Assembly: GCA_027057345.1 (NCBI GenBank)
Contig: JALUIX010000147.1
Coordinates: 1 to 18,179 of the forward strand
From: S144-45 sp015494035
GTDB taxonomy: Bacteria > Pseudomonadota > Gammaproteobacteria > Xanthomonadales > Marinicellaceae
Reading direction: 5' to 3'
DNA: 18,179 nt
Position numbers and translations under genes: made by a program
Shown here: positions 1 to 6,974 of the stretch, in pieces
Position numbering within the stretch: position 1 is the first letter of the stretch
How the letters are laid out: every line of letters begins with the position of its first letter
The notes under the pieces: model-generated
Told to the model about the DNA's origin: nothing
Databases searched by the model: none
Seen by the model: the letters and a program-made list of their open reading frames with translations, nothing else

Positions 1-56
1 TCGTGGGCCTTCAGGATGGCCAATATCTGACTGTCGCTAAATCGTGATCTTTTCAT
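1..56 (-). CDS. IS3-family transposase OrfA, N-terminal fragment cut by the window edge
   Basis: The first 18 codons read MKRSRFSDSQILAILKAH. This matches the start of IS3-family OrfA proteins, which open with a K-S/R-R-F-(T/S)-(D/E)-x-Q-I motif leading into a helix-turn-helix that binds the IS ends. A GAGG ribosome-binding site lies a few bases before the ATG. In this family OrfA is normally joined to the DDE-containing OrfB by programmed -1 frameshifting. OrfB is not in the window, so whether the element is intact cannot be judged. Confidence 0.7.
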   Translation of the reverse strand, partial: MKRSRFSDSQILAILKAH

Positions 57-125
57 GGGAGAACCTCTGTCTTTAGTTTACAAAAATTCTCTACTTCTGA
101 CCCCGCTTATTTTTCGGGGGGATTA
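1..125 (-). mobile_element. End of an IS3-family insertion sequence (rest lies outside window)
   Basis: The minus strand reads outward to the start of an IS3-type orfA at 56. Upstream of it is a leader containing a GGGGTCAGAAGTAGAG block and a C-rich end (CCCCCC at about 116-121) with the inverted pair CCCCG/CGGGG, as expected near an IS terminus. The outer boundary is inferred, because unrelated protein-coding similarity (a SnoaL-like tail) ends at about 125. The other end and any target duplication lie outside the window, so the exact edge and the subgroup are uncertain. Confidence 0.6.
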
Positions 126-275
126 CCTGGGCGCCCGATGCATGGCTGTGTCGATGTATTGCTGGAAAGCACTGACCTTCCGCTGGTTCATTTTCCAGAT
201 ATGAGCAAACGGGGCCATGAAACTCCTGCCGCTCTCTTTGGTGTCAGTGAGCCCGATCCTACATGCATCTGATTT
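123..275 (-). pseudogene. SnoaL/NTF2-like protein, C-terminal fragment
   Basis: The frame that closes with TAA at 125-123 is open back to a stop at 278-276. It encodes a tail with the run APFAHIW (here MAPFAHIWKMNQRKV) followed by FQQYIDTA. The P-F-x-H-x-W ... G/R-K-V-x-x-F-x-Q-Y-x-D-T-A pattern is typical of the last strands of SnoaL-like, ketosteroid-isomerase-related proteins of about 130 residues. Only about 50 residues remain and no plausible start exists, so this is a remnant. The stop codon falls at the inferred IS3 boundary, so the IS may have cut off the natural C-terminus. Identification rests on the motif alone. Confidence 0.55.
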
Positions 276-331
276 TCAGTTTTCCGGAAGAACACGTAGT
301 TGTGCCTTTTTAACACGTTTCTACGATATAG

Positions 332-500
332 CTAAGTAGTATCTGATTGAATCTGGTGCGAGCAGTCTGTCGTGTAAAATAGTTCAGTTCAAGGCGCAAA
401 CCGCACGCAATAGCACAAGCTATTGTGAAGTTTTGTAACGCAGAAATGGACGGTTTTATGCCGCAATATGCCGTGTCACGATTCGATCAGAGTCTCCCTA
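332..500 (+). repeat. Foldback element, copy A
   Basis: This is a full-length copy with a decayed left end: CTGATTGAATC is intact, but the GGGAAGC tip is degraded. The right end reads GATTCGATCAGAGTCTCCC followed by TA. The apex is CAATAGC, a four-base loop ACAA, then GCTATTG. The right tip abuts the attC of the toxin-antitoxin cassette, and its TA plus the first element base form the antitoxin stop codon (500-498). Confidence 0.85.
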
Positions 501-546
501 ACCGGCGCGATGCTTTTTCGCGTCCGTGTTTAGCGCCTTGTTAGCC
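496..546 (-). other. attC-like recombination site of the toxin-antitoxin cassette
   Basis: On the minus strand the site opens with GGCTAACAAGGCGC (R''-like) and closes with GCGCCGGTTAGGG (R'-like). CTAAC pairs with GTTAG and GGCGC with GCGCC, and there is an inner CGCGA/TCGCG stem. The length of about 51 bp is at or just below the short end for attC. Both core boxes match RYYYAAC/GTTRRRY at six of seven positions. The last part of R' overlaps the tip of foldback copy A. The site lies inside the 3' end of the antitoxin gene, which is common for cassette genes. Confidence 0.65.
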
Positions 547-818
547 ATTATGTCTTGTAGGCCACCTGATACATATTTATGAAGAACGCTTGATACTAAT
601 GTTTGATAAGGAATACCTTCCTCAATCGCACGCCTTTGTAGTGACTCCAGGTCGCGACTGGAAATCCTGATATTTATCCTTTTGTCTTTTTTAAAAGCCG
701 CCCTTGCTGTAGTCTGCAGCATTTCTTTGCGCTTTGGCGTAAGCACAGACTTAAATTCACCTTCCTCAAAATCTTTAAGGATCTGCTTCTCTTCTTTATC
801 CAGTTTAGGGTCACTCAT
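498..818 (-). CDS. BrnA-type (CopG/ribbon-helix-helix) antitoxin in an integron cassette
   Basis: This is a 106-residue antitoxin partner of the BrnT-like toxin just upstream. The genes overlap by four bases (ATGA), which suggests translational coupling. The central run KDKRINIRISSRDLESLQRR is a ribbon-helix-helix DNA-binding strand and helix (about residues 44-63). It is followed by GIPYQTLVSSVLHKYVSG, as in antitoxins of this group. In this family the antitoxin neutralises the RNase toxin and represses its own promoter; the palindrome at 1107-1120 is a likely target. The last 15 residues (ANKALNTDAKKHRAG) are encoded by the attC site, and the stop codon comes from the edge of foldback copy A. 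The native C-terminus may therefore have differed. Confidence 0.8.
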   Translation of the reverse strand: MSDPKLDKEEKQILKDFEEGEFKSVLTPKRKEMLQTTARAAFKKDKRINIRISSRDLESLQRRAIEEGIPYQTLVSSVLHKYVSGGLQDIMANKALNTDAKKHRAG

Positions 819-1093
819 GATGCTTCTCCCAGGTATTTCTTTGTAGCCTTTCTGCTAGGAATTACTGTTTTTAAAAAAATCTCTTTTCTATTCTCAACGT
901 ATGGAACCAGGTAGACATAATCATTTATGTTAACAATGAAAATCCTTTGATCGGGGTATTTGCTGCTATTTGGATGCTCCAAATCATCTAGCAGAGCCCC
1001 TTGCTGCAAATAGAAAACAACGTCCTCGAATGAGACGCCCCGCTCAATGATAAGCTGTTGGTTTTTATCAGGGTTCCAGTTGATTTGTTTCAT
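815..1093 (-). CDS. brnT: BrnT-family ribonuclease toxin
   Basis: This 92-residue protein has the BrnT layout. An N-terminal INWNPDKN segment is followed by RGVSFEDVVFYL, then RIFIVNINDYVYLVPYV, and a C-terminal IPSRKATKKYL matching the S/A-R-K-A-T-x-x-E/Y box. BrnT toxins are RelE-fold RNases that block translation when the antitoxin is lost. Unlike most toxin-antitoxin systems, the toxin gene comes first here, as is normal for brnTA. A promoter with an internal palindrome lies directly upstream. In the integron this pair may act as a cassette-stabilising addiction module, which is an inference from context. Confidence 0.85.
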   Translation of the reverse strand: MKQINWNPDKNQQLIIERGVSFEDVVFYLQQGALLDDLEHPNSSKYPDQRIFIVNINDYVYLVPYVENRKEIFLKTVIPSRKATKKYLGEAS

Positions 1094-1100
1094 ATCCCTG

Positions 1101-1130
1101 AATTTAGCACAGATGTGTGCCTATTGTCAT
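1101..1130 (-). promoter_or_regulatory. Promoter and operator of the brnT-antitoxin cassette
   Basis: The minus strand has ATGACA (-35, 1130-1125), an 18-base spacer and TAAATT (-10, 1106-1101), ending 7 bases before the brnT start. The spacer contains the perfect inverted repeat GCACA-N4-TGTGC (1107-1120). A dimeric ribbon-helix-helix antitoxin bound there would block RNA polymerase. The sites are read by eye. The regulatory role is inferred from the autoregulation known for brnTA. Confidence 0.5.
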
Positions 1131-1153
1131 CCTTTCTTGATTATCAAATGACT

Positions 1154-1237
1154 AAAGTCATGGGTCAGTTGCCGCTATGGAGCGGAGCGAGGTACGAGCG
1201 CAGCGGAATAGCGGTCAACTGCACCCAATTGTTGGGC
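1154..1237 (-). other. attC-like site of the restriction-modification cassette
   Basis: Starting 9 bases after the stop of the cassette's last gene, the minus strand has GCCCAAC (R'', 1237-1231), a perfect RYYYAAC core. A long hairpin follows with arms TGGGTGCAGTTGACCGCTAT (1227-1208) and ATAGCGGCAACTGACCCA (1178-1161) around a repetitive CGCTGCGCTC/CGCTCCGCTC loop. R'' is the exact complement of GTTGGGC at the attI junction (3444-3438). That is the expected relation for one cassette, whose attC is split between its two ends on insertion. The right-hand box joining the next cassette is degenerate (TTTAGTC at about 1158-1152). Confidence 0.65.
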
Positions 1238-1245
1238 AATTAGTG

Positions 1246-2038
1246 TCATTTGATCGGCATAATTGAATATCTAGTCACATCTTTTTCAGTATTTTTATAC
1301 ACAAGAATCATCCTTCCTTCATCAAATCGTACAAAAATATCTATAGTGTCCCTATTAAATGCCTCACCATCATTTTCTAAAATAAAATCTCGTAATTTGA
1401 ACAATGGGATCAGTAAGATAGGTCCACGAGGCATTAACAAAAAACCTTTCCCATGCTCTAAACAGGCCTTGAAACTGTCAGGCTTGTTCCCGCGAAATGT
1501 TACTTGCCATCCTTTTGGCTTATTACTTCCAGGCCTTAAAAAGGCTTTTTGCCCATCAACAGTAGCTTCTAGTTTGCCCCACTTATCAATTGTATAGCCT
1601 TTTTTTTCTAATTTCTTTTTTACCTCATCGTTGTATACTTCATCATCTCCTCGTTCTGTTAGTATCTTTGTAATCTTACTTTTCCTTGTCAAAAGTAAAA
1701 CAACCTCTTCCTTGAAAGCAGTTGTTAGTGTTTTTTGCGTAGAGCTTAGACTCGGTTTTCTACTGCTAACGGTAGTTACTTTATATCTATTAATTTTGAA
1801 TAAGTTAACAAGGTAGGTTTCTAAAGTCAGGCGTATATTTTCATCATTCAAATCTGATTGCGAAGCATTCCGAGCATCGTTAATAATAATAGCTCTATCC
1901 CAATTAGTGATTTTTTCTTAATGCTTCTTCAGATCTCGGGATATCCCATAATCGAAAATTGCCCAATAAAGTCCTTGATCTTATAATACCAAACCCATTT
2001 GCAGGGTTGTCCATATATCCAAAATCCAAATTGCTCAT
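1246..2038 (-). pseudogene. Frameshifted partner of the DNA methyltransferase (probable restriction endonuclease)
   Basis: An ATG at 2038 lies two bases after the methyltransferase stop and opens MSNLDFGYMDNPANG. The frame runs about 44 codons and stops after an A6 tract (minus strand, 1916-1911). In another frame the sequence continues in phase with the longer downstream ORF (ITNWDRAIIINDARN, then the residues from 1851). Removing one A from the tract joins them into one protein of about 264 residues, a usual size for a type II endonuclease. I recognise no family and see no clear PD-(D/E)XK motif, so the endonuclease call rests on the tight pairing with the methyltransferase. Alternatives are a sequencing error, transcriptional slippage on the A tract, or a real loss-of-function mutation. 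Downstream sequence alone could start at 1851. Confidence 0.55.
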
Positions 2039-2040
2039 TA

Positions 2041-3399
2041 TTATTCCTTAATAAGTGTTACAATAGTTTCTCTAAGTTTATAACTCCTGATTTGCCCTGA
2101 TCTTCTTTCTCTTGCTTTCTCTATAGATTCAATACTAAAACCTATATCTTGGCCAATTTTAGCGATAAGGAGATCGGTTGGAACATAAACGTCAGCTATA
2201 AGACTATCCCCAACAACTAAAATAAATCTCCCACCAACATTCATTGCATTATAAACTTTAGACATTACTCTAAACATATCATCGAAATATTTATGAACAA
2301 TATTAGGCATATCCATTCTTCTATAAGAACCGCGTCTCTCAATGCCAGATGTAATGCCAGCCTTTATATTTTCTATCCAATCATTAGTGTATTTTTGCCT
2401 ATTTTCTGAAAAACTTTTGATTAAACTTTTAGAGACATTATCACAAACAACCATGTCATTTTTTAGTGATTTTAGATTTGTTTGCTTTTCTGCAAAACCA
2501 AGCCACGCCATTTCAATTTTGTAATTTATAACATAATCCATGCCATTCATATAGGGCGGTGAAGTAATGACGATATCAAACTGTTTATCATGCTCAAATG
2601 TCATTGCGTTTGCCAAAAACACATAACCCTCAACATCAATTGCATCAGAATGGTATGTGTTAATTAATTTTAAATCCTCTATGATCTGGTTGATTTTTCT
2701 ATCTAATAAAACAAATGGAGCACTATCATAAATTTTCTTTTCACAATATCCTAAACATGGGCTCCGTTTTAGATTGCTGCACTCAATTAAAATTGACGAA
2801 AATGCAACTTGAATTAACTCTTTAGCCTTCTTTTGCTTTTCCGTCCTTTCAGGTAAACATTCGATTCCTCCTTTCAATTTTTCAAGATTTCGAAGCACTC
2901 CCTCACTAAACTGTTTATCGGATTTCAAAAATGCAGGTGCTGGAGAAATTTTATCTTTTGGGATAGAGTTATAGATCCTTTTTAAATAGCCTGGCGATAA
3001 ATCCCAATTTTTCAATTTTTTGTTTGCAATGAAATGCAATAAGGGATTTAATTCCGTGCCATAAGACTTAAAACCATTGATTTTAGATTGAACCAAAACT
3101 GTTCCGCAGCCTGCAAATGGATCAAGAACAACGGGATTGTTATAAATACTAGAATATTTATCAAATTGAGACTGAACGAAGGCAGCTGAAAAACCTTGAA
3201 CATAAGGTGCCCATCGGTGGATATGTTCATTAATGTTTTCTGCGAATTTAATTGGTTGCTTATTTGTTTTAATGGTGACGCCAAGTTCTTCAAGATATTC
3301 GTGTGAATCGACATCAGAGGAACCACCTCTTTTAGGTGATCTTAATCTGTTAATACGTCTTGCATCAAGATCTTCGTTATTTTGAATTAGCATGTCCAT
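2041..3399 (-). CDS. Site-specific DNA methyltransferase, amino (probably N4-cytosine) type
   Basis: This 452-residue enzyme has an S-adenosylmethionine site DPFAGCGT at 93-100 followed by GTELNP at 114-119. Its catalytic motif TSPPY is at 279-283. The S-P-P-Y form is typical of N4-cytosine methyltransferases, whereas (D/N)PPY is typical of N6-adenine enzymes. A late strand, GGRFILVVGDS, fits motif V/VI of the fold. The roughly 180 residues between the two motifs include CSNLKRSPCLGYC and may carry the target-recognition part. AAGGA lies 7 bases before the ATG. The gene is much more AT-rich than the core genes to the right. It is the first gene of an integron cassette and is followed two bases later by the frameshifted partner, so it may act now as a solitary methyltransferase protecting or marking the genome. 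Confidence 0.85.
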   Translation of the reverse strand: MDMLIQNNEDLDARRINRLRSPKRGGSSDVDSHEYLEELGVTIKTNKQPIKFAENINEHIHRWAPYVQGFSAAFVQSQFDKYSSIYNNPVVLDPFAGCGTVLVQSKINGFKSYGTELNPLLHFIANKKLKNWDLSPGYLKRIYNSIPKDKISPAPAFLKSDKQFSEGVLRNLEKLKGGIECLPERTEKQKKAKELIQVAFSSILIECSNLKRSPCLGYCEKKIYDSAPFVLLDRKINQIIEDLKLINTYHSDAIDVEGYVFLANAMTFEHDKQFDIVITSPPYMNGMDYVINYKIEMAWLGFAEKQTNLKSLKNDMVVCDNVSKSLIKSFSENRQKYTNDWIENIKAGITSGIERRGSYRRMDMPNIVHKYFDDMFRVMSKVYNAMNVGGRFILVVGDSLIADVYVPTDLLIAKIGQDIGFSIESIEKARERRSGQIRSYKLRETIVTLIKE

Positions 3400-3414
3400 A
3401 AATGTATCCTTATA

Positions 3415-3443
3415 TAAATATGATGCAATTTACTGTTGCCCAA
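3415..3443 (-). promoter_or_regulatory. Possible promoter spanning the attI/cassette junction
   Basis: The minus strand has TTGGGC (3443-3438), a 17-base spacer and TATTTA (3420-3415), 15 bases before the methyltransferase ATG. The -35 is part of the recombination core box. If used, cassette insertion would have completed the promoter. Both hexamers are weak, so an upstream Pc promoter is equally likely. Confidence 0.3.
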
Positions 3444-3510
3444 CTTAGTGGCAACACGCCTTAGTTTCCTGTTATCTTGTGACAATAGCAAGGACTAGTT
3501 TGAAATTTAA
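3438..3510 (-). other. attI-like primary recombination site of the integron
   Basis: Between the divergent integrase remnant and the first cassette, the minus strand carries GTTGGGC (3444-3438), a perfect GTTRRRY crossover box. An inverted partner lies just upstream (GTTGCC...GGGCAAC arms across 3457-3437). This is where an integron integrase inserts cassettes, with cleavage after the first G. Position next to the intI start, divergent cassette orientation and the complementary R'' box of the cassette attC all agree. The outer limit toward 3510 is a guess. Confidence 0.6.
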
Positions 3511-3601
3511 CTCCACTATTTCACGATAACACGTAAAAATGTGTGGTTTCTGCTTGTTTTCCGTGTAACATTGATATGACTGGATAACAAGGAAACGTGG
3601 T

Positions 3602-3904
3602 ATGGCTGGCCATCAGTCCCGAATTCCCGAAGGTGCGTGTTTTCGGCCCGCTGCTTCCCGCTTGCTCGATCAGGTCAGAGAGGTCATGCGGCACTACCAT
3701 TACAGCCTGGCCAGTGAGCGCACTTATGTGCAGTGGGTGGTGAAGTATGTCCGGTTTCACGGCACCCGCCATCCGCGTGAATTGGGAAAGCGGCACAAGG
3801 TTTGCAACGCAGAAATGGACGATTTTACGCCACAAGAGGCCATGTCACGATTCGATCAGCACTTCCTTAGCAGCTTTCTGCTGAAACCGCATAATGTGAT
3901 GTGA
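3602..3904 (+). pseudogene. intI: Integron integrase (tyrosine recombinase), truncated after the N-terminal domain
   Basis: The first 65 residues include SRLLDQVREVMRHYHYSLAS, then ERTYVQWVVKYVRFHGTRHPREL. This is the N-terminal SAM-like DNA-binding domain of integron integrases, which are normally about 320-340 residues. At about 3796 the reading enters half of a foldback element, and the rest (to 3904) translates repeat sequence. The catalytic domain with the R-H-R-Y residues and the intI-specific insertion is missing, and I find no remnant after the element. The gene diverges from the cassettes, as in genuine integrons. It cannot catalyse recombination, so the cassettes are fixed unless an integrase acts in trans. 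Confidence 0.8.
3797..3870 (+). repeat. Foldback element, copy B (right half only)
   Basis: Sequence from AAGGTTTGCAACGCAGAAAT to GATTCGATCAGCACTTCC matches the right arm of the family and ends at TTAG. The left arm and apex are missing. A short GGGAAAGC just before (3784-3791) could be a vestige of the left tip, which would make this an internally deleted copy, or it could be chance integrase sequence. Confidence 0.8.
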
Positions 3905-3959
3905 AATCCGGGTTGTGCGGTGCGAACGACGCACGGTGAGCATCCACAGGAAAGCCTGG

Positions 3960-4298
3960 TTATATTCCGACTATTTGATTGAAACCATCGAGTATTTCCC
4001 CTAATTGCTCTGGCTCAACTGTCCCGAGTTTTTTTCCTATTCTCTGCACAGATAGTGTTCGTATCTGGCTTATTTTTACCCATGATGGTCTTTTCAGTTG
4101 CTTCGAATCCAGCGGATAGGTTAAAGGAAAGCCTGCCTTCTGGGGCTGACTGGTAATCGCCATGGCTATCACCGTTCCAGAACGCTTGTTGAAAATATCC
4201 TGGCTTAGTATAAGGACTGGCCTACGCCCCGCCTGTTCGTGACCTCGGGTCGGATTCAAGTCAGCCCATTGAACTTCAACCCTCAGCATTCGGGCCAT
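3960..4298 (-). CDS. MazF/PemK-family endoribonuclease toxin
   Basis: This 112-residue protein has the MazF/PemK core. It starts with VEVQWADLNPTRGHEQAGRRP, where the G-x-E-Q-x-G-x-R-P loop is the family signature. VLILSQDIFN, TVIAMAITSQ and the WVKISQIRTLSVQRIGKKLG block follow. These toxins cleave mRNA at short motifs. The ATG at 4298 overlaps the antitoxin end by 16 bases and has GGGAGGA about 9 bases upstream; an ATG at 4289 is an alternative. The gene is last in a two-gene operon with the antitoxin. Sequence between its stop and foldback copy B (3871-3959) contains no gene I can support. Confidence 0.9.
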   Translation of the reverse strand: MARMLRVEVQWADLNPTRGHEQAGRRPVLILSQDIFNKRSGTVIAMAITSQPQKAGFPLTYPLDSKQLKRPSWVKISQIRTLSVQRIGKKLGTVEPEQLGEILDGFNQIVGI

Positions 4299-4525
4299 TC
4301 TGACAAATCCTCCCGCAGCCCTTCCTCAGCAAGCGCCTGCTCCTGTTCCGGGTCCAGCTTCGAGCACTCCCGGGCAAGCTGACTATCGCTAAGCCGGTCC
4401 AGCTTTTCTTTTACTGCTATCTGAATTGCGCGGCTTCGGCTCGGGAATATACGCCTGTTCACCAAGGCATCGACTGCCGAGAGAATTTCAGCATCCAGGG
4501 TGATTGCGATTTTGCGACTGCTCAT
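4283..4525 (-). CDS. Ribbon-helix-helix antitoxin paired with the MazF-type toxin
   Basis: This is an 80-residue antitoxin. The N-terminus MSSRKIAITLDAEILSAVDAL and the following RRIFPSRSRAIQIAVKEKL form a ribbon-helix-helix DNA-binding domain. The acidic tail (KLDPEQEQALAEEGLRED) is the probable toxin-binding part. It is a CopG-like rather than AbrB-like MazE partner, a combination often seen with PemK/MazF toxins. GGAGGT lies 6 bases before the ATG. A strong palindrome upstream (4540-4560) is the likely autoregulatory operator. Confidence 0.85.
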   Translation of the reverse strand: MSSRKIAITLDAEILSAVDALVNRRIFPSRSRAIQIAVKEKLDRLSDSQLARECSKLDPEQEQALAEEGLREDLSEWPEC

Positions 4526-4539
4526 AACGCACCTCCATT

Positions 4540-4560
4540 GGTATGGTTATATGCCATACC
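4540..4560 (-). promoter_or_regulatory. Operator/promoter of the MazF-type toxin-antitoxin operon
   Basis: A perfect inverted repeat GGTATGG-N7-CCATACC lies 15 bases before the antitoxin start. Its centre contains TATAAC on the minus strand, which can serve as the -10 box. A dimeric ribbon-helix-helix protein bound here would overlap the polymerase site. The role is inferred from the general autoregulation of such operons. Confidence 0.6.
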
Positions 4561-4646
4561 GCAGAAGTCATCAAGAAACCGGGGCTAAGTCAACAGAAAA
4601 AGGGACATCAACTGAGACCCGACAATTATTCAAACTGGCTTTGCAA

Positions 4647-5903
<1,257 letters not shown>

Positions 5904-5930
5904 AGGCACATGGCAGGCAGGACGCCTGGC

Positions 5931-5967
5931 GTTAGGGTTTGAGGGTCTGGTTTATGGGTTTGATGTA
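5931..5967 (-). promoter_or_regulatory. C-rich, G-poor leader of rho (possible rut-like site)
   Basis: The rho leader on the minus strand (TACATCAAACCCATAAACCA, then GACCCTCAAACCCTAAC) has many C and almost no G, spaced as in Rho-utilisation sites. Autogenous attenuation of rho is established in E. coli, so this may be where Rho limits its own synthesis. The rest of the leader out to 6184 shows no gene and no clear intrinsic terminator. Confidence 0.4.
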
Positions 5968-6184
5968 AAAAATATACAGCCGTTTTCGTTGGAATAAACG
6001 GTTTGTCGGGTCTGTGGTTTTTTGTTGTTCTTTGGGAATGCGGCGCGTGCAGGTGGCACGATCCGTAAAGAGGTGGCTAAATTATCACGCCCGGGGCCAC
6101 GTGTCCAGCCGCTAGCAGGTTATAGGGCAAAAAATCACCGACTGGGGGCCAATTTGCGGCCAATCCGGTCACGCTGCCACCCTG

Positions 6185-6208
6185 AAGGAAGCTCTGATTG
6201 AATCGTGA
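6185..6208 (-). repeat. Solo terminus of a foldback element
   Basis: AGGAAGCTCTGATTGAATCG followed by TG matches the family's right end in reverse orientation, since GAATCGTG is diagnostic of the right arm. It stops after about 24 bases, 15 bases before the complete copy C. It looks like the leftover of an older or deleted copy. Confidence 0.6.
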
Positions 6209-6222
6209 GGCGACAGCGTGCC

Positions 6223-6387
6223 AGGGAAGCTCTGATTGAATCTGGCGCGAGCAGATTGTTGTGAAAAATTGTTCAGTTCTAGGCGCAAGCCGCACGCAAT
6301 AGCAAGCTATTGTGAAGGTTTGCAACGCAGAAATGGACGATTTGATGCCGCAAGGTGCCGTGTCACGATTCGATCAGAGCTTCCCTA
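6223..6387 (+). repeat. Foldback element, copy C
   Basis: This is a complete 165-bp copy: GGGAAGCTCTGATTGAATC at the left, GATTCGATCAGAGCTTCCC plus TA at the right, and apex CAATAGC-AA-GCTATTG. It lies between trxA (stop 25 bases away) and the rho leader, so read-through transcripts would carry its hairpin. It lacks a T tract and is not a classic terminator. Confidence 0.9.
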
Positions 6388-6411
6388 GCTTAATGACTGG
6401 GAAACCGGTGT

Positions 6412-6738
6412 TCAGGCGGTGTGTTTGTTGAGCAGCTCGGTGAGCTGGGTTTTGGACAGCGCGCCCACGTGCTGGTCCACCACTTCGCCATTTTTGAAAA
6501 CCATCAGGGTGGGGATGCCGCGAATGCCCATTTTCATGGCGATGTTGCGGTTATCGTCCACGTTAACCTTGGCGATTTTGACCTTGTCGCCCATTTCATC
6601 GGCCACTTCATCCAGAATCGGCGCGATCATGCGGCAGGGACCACACCATTCGGCCCAGTAATCCACCAGCACCGGCACATCCGAGTTGATGACTTCGTCG
6701 AAATTGTCTTCAGTGGCGTAAATGATTTTGTCGCTCAT
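6412..6738 (-). CDS. trxA: Thioredoxin 1
   Basis: This 108-residue cytoplasmic disulfide reductase has the active site WCGPC at 31-35 and the cis-proline loop RGIPT at about 73-77. Length and sequence are those of TrxA. It reduces ribonucleotide reductase, PAPS reductase and other proteins using thioredoxin reductase and NADPH. GGAG precedes the ATG by 7 bases. The trxA-rho neighbourhood is conserved in gammaproteobacteria. The start faces the divergent permease gene. I see no convincing trxA promoter hexamers in the shared intergenic region. Confidence 0.97.
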   Translation of the reverse strand: MSDKIIYATEDNFDEVINSDVPVLVDYWAEWCGPCRMIAPILDEVADEMGDKVKIAKVNVDDNRNIAMKMGIRGIPTLMVFKNGEVVDQHVGALSKTQLTELLNKHTA

Positions 6739-6868
6739 GGGATTTCTCCGTTTTGTAAAGGGGTTTTGACGGCTGTGGCGGATGAATCAGACGGGTCACT
6801 GGCCGCAAATTGCGCATATCATGGCCGCAAAGGCCACAAAATTCAAGCCAGGCGGGCAAAATCGCGCC

Positions 6869-6874
6869 TATAAT
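6869..6874 (+). promoter_or_regulatory. Possible -10 box for the EamA permease gene
   Basis: A perfect TATAAT lies about 100 bases before the permease start, in the region divergent from trxA. No good -35 is found at 16-18 bases upstream, so this is a half-promoter match only. Confidence 0.35.
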
Positions 6875-6974
6875 GCCGCCTTTGTTTGACGCCGGTTAAG
6901 GCGGTTTTCTGGTCGCCCGGGCCGTTGTGTCCGGCTGTGTCCGGAAAACCGGCTGCCACGAGCGGGAGTTTCTT

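Noticed and set aside
1250..1816. Plus-strand frames at 1250-1597 and 1631-1816
   Set aside because: They are antisense to the frameshifted cassette gene, whose frame is supported by the joined protein and operon spacing.
3460..3600. LexA-type SOS box upstream of intI
   Set aside because: CTGT and ACAA occur near 3468-3484 but the spacing is nine rather than eight and the second half is off consensus.
3521..3835. Minus-strand frame across the intI start
   Set aside because: It is antisense to clear integrase similarity, crosses the foldback boundary and has no recognisable motif.
3871..3959. Possible group II intron end or other RNA between copy B and the MazF-type toxin gene
   Set aside because: A GTGCG/CGCAC pair is visible but no domain V consensus or other recognisable structure.
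6890..6903. Small hairpin CGCC-GGTTAA-GGCG in the permease leader
   Set aside because: A four-base stem with a short T run is too weak to call an attenuator or terminator.
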